A stretch of 57,879 nucleotides of DNA from Gaiellaceae bacterium (GCA_021323315.1 JAJTCQ010000007.1:1-57879); one strand, 5' to 3'; numbered from the stretch's first letter, positions 7,399 to 16,221 are shown. Notes: generated by a model from the letters alone, not told the origin. Translations and numbers: made by a program.

Positions 7399-8958
7399 GT
7401 GGACGTGCTGCGCCTCGCAACGCTGTATCCGGAGCTTCCGCGCGAGAGGACGCGCCTCCTCGACAACCTCGGCCGCGTGCGCCGCGAGGTCGGGCCCATC
7501 ACGATGGAGCTCTCGGACGCGCTCGCCGACCACATGAACATCCGGCGCGGCGAGGTGCACGAGGTCGTCTCGTTCTACTCTTTCTTGCAGGTCCCGACCG
7601 ATGCGGTGCGCGTCTGCACGGGGCCGGTATGCGACTGTTTGGGTGCGCGAGATCTCCTCGAGTCGACGCCCGGCGCAATCGAGGTCGCATGTCTGGGCCA
7701 CTGCGACCTCGCGCCGGCGATGACGCGCGGCGACGAGATCGTCCCGTCGGTCACTCACTCGACGAACGACGGGCCTGCAGTCGATCTGGGCAGCGGTGAC
7801 GACACGCTGGCCGACTATGCGGCACGTGGCGGTCTCGCCCTCCTGCATGAGCTGCCGACGCTCGAGCGAATCGTCGAGGAGCTAAAGGCATCGGAGCTGA
7901 CCGGATACGGCGGCGCGGGGTTCCCGACGGGACTGAAGTGGGAGGCCGTCTCGCGCGAGCCGGGCCCGCGCTTCGTCGTCGTGAACGCAGACGAGGGCGA
8001 GCCGGGGACGATCAAGGACCGATACGTGATGGAGCTCCGGCCGCACCTGCTGGTCGAGCCGACGGTGCTCGCGATGCGGATGCTCGACGCGAGCGAGGGC
8101 TACATCTATCTCCGCGAGGAGTACGCGACGGCGCGCGCCAGGCTGCAGGAGGCGCTGAATGAGTTCCGCGCCGCCGGCCTACTCGATGGGCTCGCGCTCG
8201 AGCTGGTCGTGGGTGCCGGCGCGTACATCGCGGGCGAGGAGACGGCGATGCTCGAGTCGATGGAGGGGCGGCGTGCGATGCCGCGGCTCAAGCCTCCTTT
8301 CCCGAGCCAGGTCGGCTACCTCGGCCGGCCGACGCTCATCCAGAACGTCGAGACGCTCGCGCACATCCCCGCGATCCTCCGAAACGGAGGTGAGTGGTGG
8401 GCCGGCCTCGGGACGCGTGGCGCCAGCGGGACACGTCTCTGGTCGGTCACAGGCGCGGTCGCAAAGCCGGGCTGCTACGAGGCGCCGAACGGGATCACGA
8501 CGCGAGAGCTCGTCGAGGAGCACGCAGGCGGCTTCACGGACGAGGTGGGGGCCGTCGTGCCGGGCGGCGCCGCGAGCGGGATCCTTCCGCCTTCGGCACT
8601 CGACGCGCCACTGATGCGCGACGGGCTGCAGGAGTTCGGCGCAGGCCCTGGTTCGGCGGCGGTGCAGGTGTTCCCGACGTCGTACTCGCCTCTCAGGCTC
8701 CTGTCGGAGACGATGCGCTTCTTCGCCGAGGAGTCGTGCCAGAAATGCACCCCCTGCCGGATCGGGAACCGCGCCCTTCACCATCTCTCTGAGGAGCTCC
8801 AGCGCGGCGAGGCGGTCATGACACGCGAGAAGGTCGACGAGTGGCTCCTCGCGATGGAGAAGACCTCGATCTGCGGGCTCGGCCAGGCGTCACCGTTCCC
8901 GGTCCGCGGCGCGATGCAGCACTGGCCGGAGCTGTTCGAACCGCTGGAGCACGTGTAG
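7399..8958 (+). CDS. NAD-dependent formate dehydrogenase, fused NuoE-NuoF diaphorase subunit
   Basis: This 519-residue subunit carries electrons from the formate dehydrogenase catalytic subunit to NAD. The N-terminal thioredoxin-like NuoE domain (1-130) has the [2Fe-2S] ligands C73, C78, C98 and C102 (C-x4-C, C-x3-C). The NuoF domain (about 150-519) has GYGGAGFPTGLKW and NADEGEPGTIKDR for FMN/NADH, and a [4Fe-4S] site at C447, C450, C453 and C492 (SCQKCTPC, SICGLG). In complex I and in FdsGBA-type enzymes these domains are separate chains; here they are one. The start is GTG 7399. The next gene begins 1 nt after the stop and encodes the catalytic subunit. Confidence 0.92.
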   Translation: MDVLRLATLYPELPRERTRLLDNLGRVRREVGPITMELSDALADHMNIRRGEVHEVVSFYSFLQVPTDAVRVCTGPVCDCLGARDLLESTPGAIEVACLGHCDLAPAMTRGDEIVPSVTHSTNDGPAVDLGSGDDTLADYAARGGLALLHELPTLERIVEELKASELTGYGGAGFPTGLKWEAVSREPGPRFVVVNADEGEPGTIKDRYVMELRPHLLVEPTVLAMRMLDASEGYIYLREEYATARARLQEALNEFRAAGLLDGLALELVVGAGAYIAGEETAMLESMEGRRAMPRLKPPFPSQVGYLGRPTLIQNVETLAHIPAILRNGGEWWAGLGTRGASGTRLWSVTGAVAKPGCYEAPNGITTRELVEEHAGGFTDEVGAVVPGGAASGILPPSALDAPLMRDGLQEFGAGPGSAAVQVFPTSYSPLRLLSETMRFFAEESCQKCTPCRIGNRALHHLSEELQRGEAVMTREKVDEWLLAMEKTSICGLGQASPFPVRGAMQHWPELFEPLEHV

Positions 8959-8959
8959 C

Positions 8960-11659
8960 TTGACGACGATGGTCGCGTTCACGCTCGACGGCCGGCCGGT
9001 CAGCGCGCCCGAGGGCGAGCTGCTCGTCCATGCGGCCGCGCGGCACGGCACGTTCATCCCCACGTTGTGCCACGACGACAAGCTCGACCCGTACGGCGGC
9101 TGCCGGATGTGCGTCGTCGACGTGGAAGGCGCCCCGCGACCGTTGCCGGCCTGCGCGACCCGCGTCGCCGAGGGCATGGTCGTGTCCACCAACGGCCCGA
9201 TCACGGAGTTCCAGCGCACGCTCACCGAGATGCTCCTCTCGGAGCACCTGAACGCGTCGCCAGGGGGTCGCCCGAACGAGCTGATCGACCTCGCGAACGA
9301 GCTCGGCGCCGACGCTCCGCTGATGCTTCCCGACGCGAAGCGCGCGGAGTACGACGACCGCAACAAGCTCATGGGCTACGACCCGGACGCCTGCATCCTC
9401 TGCGCGCGCTGCGTGCGCTACACGCAGGAGGTCATGCAGTGCTCGGCCCTCTCGCTCGAGGGTCGCGGTGGGCACGCGCGGATCGTCCCGACCTGGGAGC
9501 TCTCCTGGCTCGACACGGAATGCGAGCTCTGCGGCGGCTGCCTCTCCGTCTGCCCGACGGGCGCGATCTACGAGAAGTTCGAGGAGGGCACCTCACGCCC
9601 CGAGCGCCAGCTCGAGCAGGTACGCACGACGTGCACGTTCTGCGGCGTGGGCTGCCAGATCGACCTCAACCTCGACCCGCAGACGAAGCACATCGTGAAA
9701 GTCACCTCGAAGGACGAGTACCTGCCGAACGAGGGCAACCTCTGCGTCAAGGGCCGCTTCGCGTTCAACTTCGTGCACCACCCGGACCGGCTCGAGGAAC
9801 CGCTCGTCCGGGGCGACGACGGCGAGTTGCACCCCACGACGTGGGAGCATGCGCTCGAGACCGCGGCCACCGGTCTCCAGAAGGTCATCGCCGAGCACGG
9901 CTCACAGGCGGTCGGCTTCCTCTCGTCGGCACGCCTGACGAACGAGGAGAACTATCTCATCCAGAAGCTCGCACGCACGGGAGTGGGGACGAACTCCGTC
10001 CATTCGTGCGAGTCGACCTGACACGCTCCCACTCTCTACGGCCTGGTCAGGTCGTTCGGCAGGGGCGCCAGCACCAACTCGATCCCGGAGATCGAGAACG
10101 ACCGCTTCCTGTTCGTCATCGGGTCGAACACGACCGAGGCGCACCCCGTGCTCGCGCTGCGGATCAAGGAAGCGGTGCGCAAGGGCGCGACGCTCGTCGT
10201 CGCCGACCCACGGAAGATCTGGCTGACGAAGCTCGCGAAGCGGCACCTGCAGCTGCGCCCCGGCACCGACGTCTGGCTCCTCAACGCGATGATGCACACG
10301 ATCCTCGAGGAGGGGCTGCAGGACGACGAGTACATCCGCGAGACGACCGACGACTTCGAGGTCGTGCGCGAGATCGTGACGCGCTATCCGCCCGAGGAAG
10401 CCGAGAAGGTCACCGGCGTCCCGGCGGAGGACATCCGCGCCACCGCCCGCGAGTACGCGCGCGAGCGCCACGCGGGGATCTTCTACACCCTCGGCATCAC
10501 CGAGCACGCGTGCGGCGTCGACAACATCTGGTCGCTCTCGAACCTCGTCCTGATGACCGGGCACCTCGGATACGAGTCCACGGGCCTCAACGCGCTCCGC
10601 GGCCAGAACAACGTGCAGGGGCTCAACGACTCCGGTGCGAACCCGTCGTACCTCCCGGGCTACCAGCCCGTCGACGACCCGGAGACCCGACGGAAGTTCG
10701 CCGAGGCCTGGGGCGTCGAGGTTCCCGAGCGGCCGGGCTACCGCCTGGACCAGATGATCTCCGGTCTCCACGACGGGCGGATCAAGGCGCTGTACCTCAT
10801 CGGAGAGAACCCCGCGCAAACGGAGCCCAACGCCCGCCACGTCGAGGAGGGCCTCGAAGGGCTCGACTTCCTGATGTCGCAGGACATCTTCCTCAACGAC
10901 TCGACGCGAAGGTACGCGGACGTCGTACTCCCGGCCTCCAGCTTCGCCGAGAAGGACGGCACGTTCACCAACACCGAGCGGAGGATCAGCCGCGTGCGGG
11001 CCGCCGCCCCGCTACCCGGCAAGGCGAAGGTCGATCGCGAGATCGTCATCCTCATGGCGAAGGCGCTCGGCGCGAACTGGCCCGAATACCCCGACGCGGA
11101 GTCGGTGTGGAACGAGCTGGCCGACCTTTCCCCGAACTGGTACGGCATCCGCTACGACCGCATCGAGGAGAACGGCATGCAGTGGCCGTGCACGGACCTC
11201 GACCATCCCGGCACGCCCTACCTGCACGCGCCGAGGCCGGCGCTGCCGACCGGTCGCGGCCGTTTCTTCCCGGTGGAGTTCCAGCCGCCGATCGAGGAGC
11301 CGGACTCGGAGTACCCGTTCGTGCTCACCACGGGCCGCACGCTGTATCACTACAACTCGGCGAACATGACCATGCGCGAGCCCGGTGTGACGGACAAGCA
11401 GCAGGCGCCCTTCTTCGAGATCCACGCGGAGGACGCCGGTGCGCTCGGCATCGCCGACCGCGAGGTGGCACGTCTCGTCTCGCGCCGTGGCGCGCTCGAG
11501 GCCGAGGCGCATTACTCCGAGCGGGTGTACCCCGGCCTCGTCTGGATGGCTCTGCACTTCGCCGATCAGAAGGTCAACTGGCTCACGCACGACGTCGGCG
11601 ACCCGCTGATCGGGACGCCGGAGTACAAGGTCAGCGCCGTGCGCGTCGAGCCCAGGTAG
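8960..11659 (+). CDS. fdhA: Formate dehydrogenase catalytic (alpha) subunit, selenoprotein read through TGA
   Basis: A molybdenum/tungsten bis-pterin enzyme oxidising formate to CO2. Reading is open from 8960 to 11659 (899 residues) except for one TGA at 10019-10021. That codon (residue 354) falls in NSVHSCEST-U-HAPTLYG, exactly where formate dehydrogenases carry the metal-ligating Sec or Cys. A SECIS-like hairpin follows. Domains: [2Fe-2S] ferredoxin (C37, C48, C51, C65), two [4Fe-4S] clusters (CILCARC, CELCGGC), the pterin-enzyme [4Fe-4S] motif CTFCGVGC, the molybdopterin domain, and a C-terminal dinucleotide-binding domain (TTGRTLYHYNSANMT). The start is TTG 8960 or ATG 8969. Without Sec insertion the product would stop at 353 residues. 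Confidence 0.9.
10019..10066 (+). promoter_or_regulatory. Selenocysteine codon TGA and bacterial SECIS-like hairpin
   Basis: TGA at 10019-10021 is followed 23 nt later by a hairpin: CGGCCT (10039-10044), loop GGTC (10045-10048), AGGTCG (10049-10054). All six pairs form, one of them G-U. A lower stem TCCC/GGGG (10027-10030 with 10062-10065) can also form. The GGUC loop is the feature SelB recognises in E. coli fdhF, where it lies 18 nt after the UGA. selA, selB, selC and selD are not in this window. Confidence 0.7.
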
Positions 11660-11665
11660 CGCGTC

Positions 11666-12394
11666 GTGCCGGAAGATCACTTCGGGCCGGGAGTGGCGGA
11701 GCGCTTCGACGACCGGTACGGGTACCAGGCGGATCCCGCCGTCGTCGACCCCATGGTCGAGCTCCTGGCCGAGCTCGCCGGCGGCGGCAGGGCGCTCGAG
11801 CTCGGGATCGGGACGGGCCGCATCGCGCTGCCGCTCGTACGGCGCGGCGTTCCGGTACACGGAATCGATCTGTCCGAGGCGATGGTCGCGAAGCTGCTGG
11901 CCAAGCCGGGCGCGGAGCAGATCGGCGTCACCATGGGCGACTTCGCGACGACACGCGTCGAGGGCGTCTTCTCCGTCGCGTACCTGGTCGCGAACACGAT
12001 CATGAACCTCACGACGCAGGAGGAGCAGGTCGCGTGCTTCCGGAACGTCGCGTCCCATCTCGGGCCGAGAGGCGCCTTCGTCATCGAGGTGCAGGTCCCG
12101 CGCCTGCGGCGGCTTCCTCCGGGTGAGAGGTTCCAGCCGTTCGACGTGAGCCCGCACCACCTCGGGTTCGACGAGTACGACGTCGCGAGGCAGGGCCTCG
12201 TCTCCCACCACTACTGGATCGAGGACGGCGGCGTCGAGGTCCTGTCGCCCCCGTTCCGCTACGTCTGGCCGTCGGAGCTCGACCTCATGGCGCAGCTCGC
12301 CGGTATGGCGCTGCGCGACCGCTGGGAGGACTGGCAGCGCCGCCCGTTCACGAGCGAGAGCGACAAGCACGTCTCGGTGTGGGAGAAGCCGTGA
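11666..12394 (+). CDS. Class I SAM-dependent methyltransferase
   Basis: A 242-residue methyltransferase starting at GTG 11666, 6 nt after the fdhA stop. Motif I is ALELGIGTGRIALPL (about 43-57) and the acidic loop is GIDLSEAMV. VAYLVANTIMNLTTQEEQ replaces motif IV and resembles the Methyltransf_25 branch. The substrate is unknown. Its last codons overlap the birA start as GTGA, so it links the formate dehydrogenase genes and birA in one probable transcript, although no functional tie to either is evident. Confidence 0.85.
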   Translation: MPEDHFGPGVAERFDDRYGYQADPAVVDPMVELLAELAGGGRALELGIGTGRIALPLVRRGVPVHGIDLSEAMVAKLLAKPGAEQIGVTMGDFATTRVEGVFSVAYLVANTIMNLTTQEEQVACFRNVASHLGPRGAFVIEVQVPRLRRLPPGERFQPFDVSPHHLGFDEYDVARQGLVSHHYWIEDGGVEVLSPPFRYVWPSELDLMAQLAGMALRDRWEDWQRRPFTSESDKHVSVWEKP

Positions 12395-13083
12395 CGCTCG
12401 GCCGCCCCCGACTCGACGTCGAGTCCTGCGAGTCGACGCAGCTCCTGGTCGACACGTCGCTGCCCGAGGGCGCTCTCGTCGTCGCCGATCACCAGACGGC
12501 GGGACGCGGCCGCCTCGGCCGGAGCTGGGAGGCGCCCGCCGGGACGGCACTCCTCTTCTCGCTCCTGCTCGACCCGCCCCAGCAGAGGCACGCGCCGGAG
12601 CTCTCGCTCGTTGCCGGCGTCGCGGTTGCGGACGCGCTCGAGCGCACGCTCGGGCTCTCGGTCCAGATCAAGTGGCCGAACGACGTGATGCTCCGGCGGA
12701 AGAAGATCGCCGGGTGCCTCGCCGAGGCGCGCGACGGCGCGGTCGTGCTCGGCATCGGCGTGAACGTCGGGCAGACGGCCGAACAGCTGCCCGAAGGAGC
12801 CGGATCGATCCGCACGCTCACGGGGCGAGCATGGGATCGCGAGGAGCTCCTGTCGACGCTGCTCGACGATCTCGGCCGGCGGTATGGGGCGTGGCGTGAC
12901 GGCGGCCTCGACGCCGTCTACGACGGGCTCGGTTCGCGCGACTTCCTCCGCGGCCGGCAGGTGACGGTGAACGGTACGAGCGGGGTGGTGACGATGATCG
13001 ACCGCGAAGGCAAGCTGGCGATCGCAGTAGGGCACGGCGAGGTCGTCACGATCGAGAGCGGAGACGTGTCCTATGCCCGCTGA
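12391..13083 (+). CDS. birA: Biotin-[acetyl-CoA-carboxylase] ligase
   Basis: BirA activates biotin with ATP and attaches it to the lysine of biotin carboxyl carrier proteins. The 230-residue protein is a group I ligase without the N-terminal DNA-binding domain, so it cannot act as the biotin repressor. Motifs are ESCESTQ (substrate entry), the biotinoyl-AMP loop GRGRLGRSW, KWPNDVMLRRKKIAGCL and GIGVNVGQ; a C-terminal SH3-like region ends with NGTSGVVTMIDREGKL. I chose GTG 12391, which overlaps the preceding stop as GTGA, over the GTG four codons upstream. The pattern matches other gene pairs here. Confidence 0.92.
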   Translation: MTLGRPRLDVESCESTQLLVDTSLPEGALVVADHQTAGRGRLGRSWEAPAGTALLFSLLLDPPQQRHAPELSLVAGVAVADALERTLGLSVQIKWPNDVMLRRKKIAGCLAEARDGAVVLGIGVNVGQTAEQLPEGAGSIRTLTGRAWDREELLSTLLDDLGRRYGAWRDGGLDAVYDGLGSRDFLRGRQVTVNGTSGVVTMIDREGKLAIAVGHGEVVTIESGDVSYAR

Positions 13084-13246
13084 GCGCGAATGGCCGGATC
13101 CCGACATCCCGCAGGATCCGGGCATTCCCGGACCGAAGACGCCAGAGCAGGTGCCGCCCGACGACGAGCCCGAGGTCGCTGACGTCCCGGATGCCGACCA
13201 GCCCGACACCGACGACGAGGGACACCAGTCCCCGCCGGAGCGGTAG
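13073..13246 (+). CDS. Small Pro/Asp-rich protein (57 aa)
   Basis: ATG 13073 opens a 57-codon frame ending at TAG 13244-13246 and overlapping the birA 3' end by 11 nt. The product is about half Pro, Asp and Glu, with the repeated triad PDPDIPQDPGIPGP near the N-terminus and an acidic tail. It has no predicted helix, transmembrane segment or known domain and is likely disordered. Codon use keeps G/C at third positions as in real genes here, and a strong hairpin follows the stop directly. I do not recognise a family; the coding status is likely but not proven. Confidence 0.55.
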   Translation: MPAEREWPDPDIPQDPGIPGPKTPEQVPPDDEPEVADVPDADQPDTDDEGHQSPPER

Positions 13247-13265
13247 GGCGAGGCCTGCCTCGCCC
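13246..13265. terminator. Hairpin between convergent genes
   Basis: Perfect 8-bp stem GGGCGAGG / CCTCGCCC with a CCTG loop, starting at the last base of the preceding stop codon. There is no T-run on either side. It lies between the birA-side genes and the convergent zinc-ribbon gene, so it could serve both. Confidence 0.55.
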
Positions 13266-13282
13266 TCGGGCGAAGCAGTCTC

Positions 13283-13651
13283 CTACCCGCCGTCGTTGTT
13301 CACGAGCGCGCTGATGACGATGTAGAGCACGATGCCGATCGGGATGATCAGCCTGGTGGCCCGCTGCCAGACCGGTTTCGGCTCCCCTGGCTCCCCGTCC
13401 TTGTACTCGTCCTCGTCGACCTCCTCCACGTCCACCGGCTCGCCCACCTCGAAGATCTCGGGCTCCGCGTGCTCGGTCTCGACGACGTCGGGGTCGTACA
13501 GCTCGGGCGGGGCCTGCTCCTGTGGCTTGGCCTCGATCGTCGACCCCTCGAGTTCGAAGAGGCTGGGCCAGCGGCCGCACGTGCGGCACGCGTTCGCGAC
13601 GGGCTCGTTCACCGTGCCGCACTGCGAGCAGCGCCAGGGTGCGTCAGCCAT
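13283..13651 (-). CDS. Zinc-ribbon membrane-anchored protein
   Basis: A 122-residue protein of unknown function. Residues 7-27 hold a zinc ribbon, CSQCGTVNEPVANACRTCG (two CxxC knuckles); residues 35-95 are acidic and probably disordered; and residues 99-117 (RLIIPIGIVLYIVISALV) form a single C-terminal transmembrane segment, giving a tail-anchored layout. The start is ATG 13651. TAAGCT lies 8 nt upstream, so the mRNA is probably leaderless. It is convergent with the small birA-side gene. The composition suggests an adaptor at the inner membrane, but nothing identifies a partner. Confidence 0.75.
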   Translation of the reverse strand: MADAPWRCSQCGTVNEPVANACRTCGRWPSLFELEGSTIEAKPQEQAPPELYDPDVVETEHAEPEIFEVGEPVDVEEVDEDEYKDGEPGEPKPVWQRATRLIIPIGIVLYIVISALVNNDGG

Positions 13652-13659
13652 CGCCGGAG

Positions 13660-13665
13660 AGCTTA
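13660..13665 (-). promoter_or_regulatory. -10 box (TAAGCT) of the zinc-ribbon gene
   Basis: TAAGCT on the minus strand lies 8 nt upstream of the ATG at 13651, fitting leaderless spacing. Confidence 0.5.
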
Positions 13666-13679
13666 GGCGGCCGGCACGG

Positions 13680-14435
13680 CTACCGGGACATGCGAAGAGG
13701 GATCTCGACGATGTTCATCTTCGAGCCGTCCTCGGCCGAGCGTTCGAAGACGATGAGAGCGCCGATGCCGTCGAACGGCACGGTGTACTCGTCGGTCGTG
13801 AACTCGAACGTGCCGCGCGTGCCCGTGCCGGACGTCGCTGTCACGAAGTTCTCGTCGACGATGAGCCCGTCGGTGTCCGTGAGCTCGTAGTGGAAGTTCG
13901 CCTCGAACGTATTCGCGGTGCCGGTCGCGCGAATCGGGCTGGTGACCTCTTCGAAGGGCAGGGGCGACTCGACGAGAACGGAGGGCGTCTCCTCCTCGAA
14001 GTCGGCGCGCACATGGGTCTCGCCCCCGATTGCCACCGACTCGACGAGTGGAAGCGCGGTTTCCGTATACACGATCTGCGCAAGCGCCTCACGCGTCAGC
14101 TCGGTCGCACTCTCGAGCTCGACTGTCGCGACTCCGTCCTCGACCGTCACGTCGGCCTCCAGCCCCTCGGGCAGCGCCGTCTCCAGCCCGAGCTGCATCT
14201 CGTCCGCGTTCGGCCCGGCGACGAGCTGATCGAGTGCGATGTCGTCGAAGAGGACGTCGCCGACCTCGCGCGCAACGGGCCACACCTGCCCGTCGCGCAG
14301 GAAGTAGACGCGCAGCCGCGCCGACTCCACGCTCGTCGTCGTGGTGCCGGTGGTCACGGCCTCCTCGTCACCGTCGCCGCATCCGACCAGGGCGAAGCCG
14401 GCGGCGAGTGCGACGACTCCGAGGGCGACGCGCAT
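13680..14435 (-). CDS. GerMN/Gmad2-domain lipoprotein
   Basis: A 251-residue secreted lipoprotein. The signal peptide ends in a lipobox (LVGC, Cys about 19) and is followed by a Thr/Ser-rich linker. Residues about 38-140 resemble the GerMN domain first seen in the spore germination protein GerM: LRVYFLRDG, VAREVGDVLFDDIALDQLVAGP, and alternating strands ending in QIVYTETALPLVESVAIGG. Residues about 150-251 resemble the immunoglobulin-like Gmad2 domain (VESPLPFEEVTSPIRATGTANTFEANFHYEL begins it). Such proteins are common in non-sporulating actinobacteria, so no sporulation role is implied. Its ATG overlaps the mobA stop as TGATG. Confidence 0.82.
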   Translation of the reverse strand: MRVALGVVALAAGFALVGCGDGDEEAVTTGTTTTSVESARLRVYFLRDGQVWPVAREVGDVLFDDIALDQLVAGPNADEMQLGLETALPEGLEADVTVEDGVATVELESATELTREALAQIVYTETALPLVESVAIGGETHVRADFEEETPSVLVESPLPFEEVTSPIRATGTANTFEANFHYELTDTDGLIVDENFVTATSGTGTRGTFEFTTDEYTVPFDGIGALIVFERSAEDGSKMNIVEIPLRMSR

Positions 14436-15430
14436 CAGGGCGACAGCGTATGGCCTGGCCGCGGGTCACGAACGATGTCCGCGACCCGACGCCGGAGGTC
14501 AGCGTGGTCAAGCTCGATCGCGAGCCCTAGCCGCCGCGCCGTCTCCTCCTCGAGCCCCTGGAAGAGGTCGACCGTCTCCCAGAGCGCGCGAGCGACGTCG
14601 CGCAGGTCGTAGTGGGCGTACGCGCGCTCGAGTGCGGCGAGCGCTCCGGGGTCCGCCCAGCGCTCGAGAAAGCGGCCGTCGTCCCACACGTCGGCGTCCG
14701 CGTCCACCGCTCTCGCGTGCCAGCTCAGCAGCGTGACGAGTGACCTCTTCATCGCGCCGTTGACCCCGTCGACAGCCGCAAACACCTCGCCCTTTCTGAG
14801 CTTCCGAGCCGCCCAGAGTGCCGTCGACCAGAAGTCCCTCGAGAGGTCCAGCATCGCAGCCTCGTCCGGCAGCGCGACGGGCCGCCCCTGCGAGGACGTG
14901 TCGAGTGCCTCGGCCGCTGCCACGATCAGATCGGTCGGCGTGTTGACGTTCAGAAGCTGCCCCTCGTCCATATCGATGACGTTCGGGTTGACACCGCGCA
15001 ACGAGAGCTCACCCGCAGAGACGCGCCGCTCGAGATCCGGAAGCATCGACCTCGTGTACACGCCGGGAAGCGGCCCCGTCTGGGGAACCGCGCGCGCGGC
15101 GAGGAGCTCACGCAGCAGGTCGGGCGTGACGAGCGGCGTGTCGACCGGAAGGACGAGGCACACGTCGTAGCGCGCTGCACGGAGGCCCGCGATGACGCCG
15201 AAGACCGGCGCGCGCTCGTCGGAGCCGTCGTCGAGCACCGAAATCGGCAACTCGTTCGGGTCTGCCGCCTTCCCGACCGCGATCACCTCGTCGCACGCCT
15301 CGCCCAGGATGCGCCACGCGCGCTCCGCCAAGGTCTCGCCGCGCAACGTCGCCAGCGCCTTGGGCGAGCCGAAACGCTCGGACGCGCCACCCACGAGCAG
15401 TACGCCCGTGGCCGCTACGCGATCCGCCAC
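14435..15430 (-). CDS. MobA-like molybdenum cofactor nucleotidyltransferase fused to ANT(6)-like helical domain
   Basis: The N-terminal part (about 1-190) is a MobA-type nucleotidyltransferase, which attaches GMP or CMP to molybdopterin: the binding loop GVLLVGGASERFGSPKAL (9-26, K24), LPVDTPLV with the metal Asp, and LLNVNTPTDL near its end. The C-terminal part (about 200-320) resembles the helical half of aminoglycoside 6-adenylyltransferases (AadE/AadS family): FWSTALWAARKLRKGE, LSWHARAV, RFLERWADPGALAALERAY and LWETVDLFQGLEEETARRLG. The catalytic half of ANT(6) is absent. The start is GTG 15430, overlapping the fdhD end by 16 nt. Lying between fdhD and GerMN and near fdhA, it probably finishes the cofactor of the formate dehydrogenase. 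Confidence 0.8.
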   Translation of the reverse strand: MADRVAATGVLLVGGASERFGSPKALATLRGETLAERAWRILGEACDEVIAVGKAADPNELPISVLDDGSDERAPVFGVIAGLRAARYDVCLVLPVDTPLVTPDLLRELLAARAVPQTGPLPGVYTRSMLPDLERRVSAGELSLRGVNPNVIDMDEGQLLNVNTPTDLIVAAAEALDTSSQGRPVALPDEAAMLDLSRDFWSTALWAARKLRKGEVFAAVDGVNGAMKRSLVTLLSWHARAVDADADVWDDGRFLERWADPGALAALERAYAHYDLRDVARALWETVDLFQGLEEETARRLGLAIELDHADLRRRVADIVRDPRPGHTLSP

Positions 15431-16206
15431 GGCTCCGAGTAGACCGTCACGCGACCGTCGCGCACCCAGCCGCACAACGTGACGCCTCGATCCTGCGCGA
15501 GCTCGACCGCGAGCGACGACGGCGCGCCGACCGCAACGAGCACCGGACATCCCGCGACGGCGGCCTTCTGCACGAGCTCGAATGAGAGGCGGCCGCTGAC
15601 GCAGAGGACTTGCGACGCAAGCGGGAGGAGCAGCTCACCAAACGCCCAGCCGACAACCTTGTCCATCGCGTTGTGCCGCCCGACGTCCTCGCGGACGCAG
15701 AAGAGCGCGCCGCCGGCGTCGAAGAGCCCGGTCGCATGGAGCCCGCCGGTCGCCGCGAAGGTGGGTTGCGCCTCTCGGAGCCGGACGGGAAGCGACGCGA
15801 TGACCTGGTGCTCGACCTCGAGCGTGCTTTCGACGCGAGGGGCGTCGACCTGGACCGCCTCGATCGCGCCCTTTCCGCACACGCCGCACGACGACGAGGT
15901 GTAGAAGTTTCGCCGCAGCCGCTCATGGGCGAAGCCCGAGGCATCGACGTCGACCGTGTTGGCCGCGAGATCGTCGGGAAGGTGCGCCGCGGTCGGAGCG
16001 ATACCTTCCGTCACGCAGAATCCGAGCGCGAGCTCCTCATCGTGCCCCGGCGTCCGCATCGTGACCGCGACGGGCTCGCCGCCGATCCTGATCTCCAACG
16101 GCTCCTCGACAGCGACGAGGTCGCGGTCGGTGTCACCGCCGGGGAGCCTCAGCGCGTCGACACGCCGGGTCGAATAGGGAGGCGCCTGGGTCGGCTCGCC
16201 ATTCAC
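15415..16206 (-). CDS. fdhD: Formate dehydrogenase accessory sulfurtransferase FdhD
   Basis: FdhD carries sulfur from a cysteine desulfurase to the molybdenum/tungsten cofactor of formate dehydrogenase, which needs the sulfido ligand. The 263-residue protein has the sulfur-relay motif SSCGVCGK (about 105-112), the GRLSFELVQKAAVAGCPVLVAVGAPSSLAV block, EDVGRHNAMDKVVG, and PGHDEELALGFCVTEG near the N-terminus. The start is GTG 16206; TACGCT ends 6 nt upstream, so the transcript is probably leaderless. It is the first gene of fdhD-mobA-GerMN, about 4 kb from the fdhA gene on the opposite strand. Confidence 0.95.
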   Translation of the reverse strand: MNGEPTQAPPYSTRRVDALRLPGGDTDRDLVAVEEPLEIRIGGEPVAVTMRTPGHDEELALGFCVTEGIAPTAAHLPDDLAANTVDVDASGFAHERLRRNFYTSSSCGVCGKGAIEAVQVDAPRVESTLEVEHQVIASLPVRLREAQPTFAATGGLHATGLFDAGGALFCVREDVGRHNAMDKVVGWAFGELLLPLASQVLCVSGRLSFELVQKAAVAGCPVLVAVGAPSSLAVELAQDRGVTLCGWVRDGRVTVYSEPWRIA

Positions 16207-16212
16207 GCGGCA

Positions 16213-16218
16213 AGCGTA
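16213..16218 (-). promoter_or_regulatory. -10 box (TACGCT) of leaderless fdhD
   Basis: TACGCT on the minus strand ends 6 nt before the GTG at 16206. The spacing also supports GTG, rather than an internal ATG, as the start. Confidence 0.5.
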
Positions 16219-16221
16219 CTT

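Noticed and set aside
10019-10021. fdhA as a pseudogene broken by TGA
   Set aside because: The reading frame is intact on both sides, the position is the known Sec/Cys ligand, and a SECIS-like hairpin follows.
9067-12126. A 1019-codon open frame across the formate dehydrogenase gene
   Set aside because: It is the +2 shadow of fdhA, with Arg/Pro-rich low-complexity composition and no domain.
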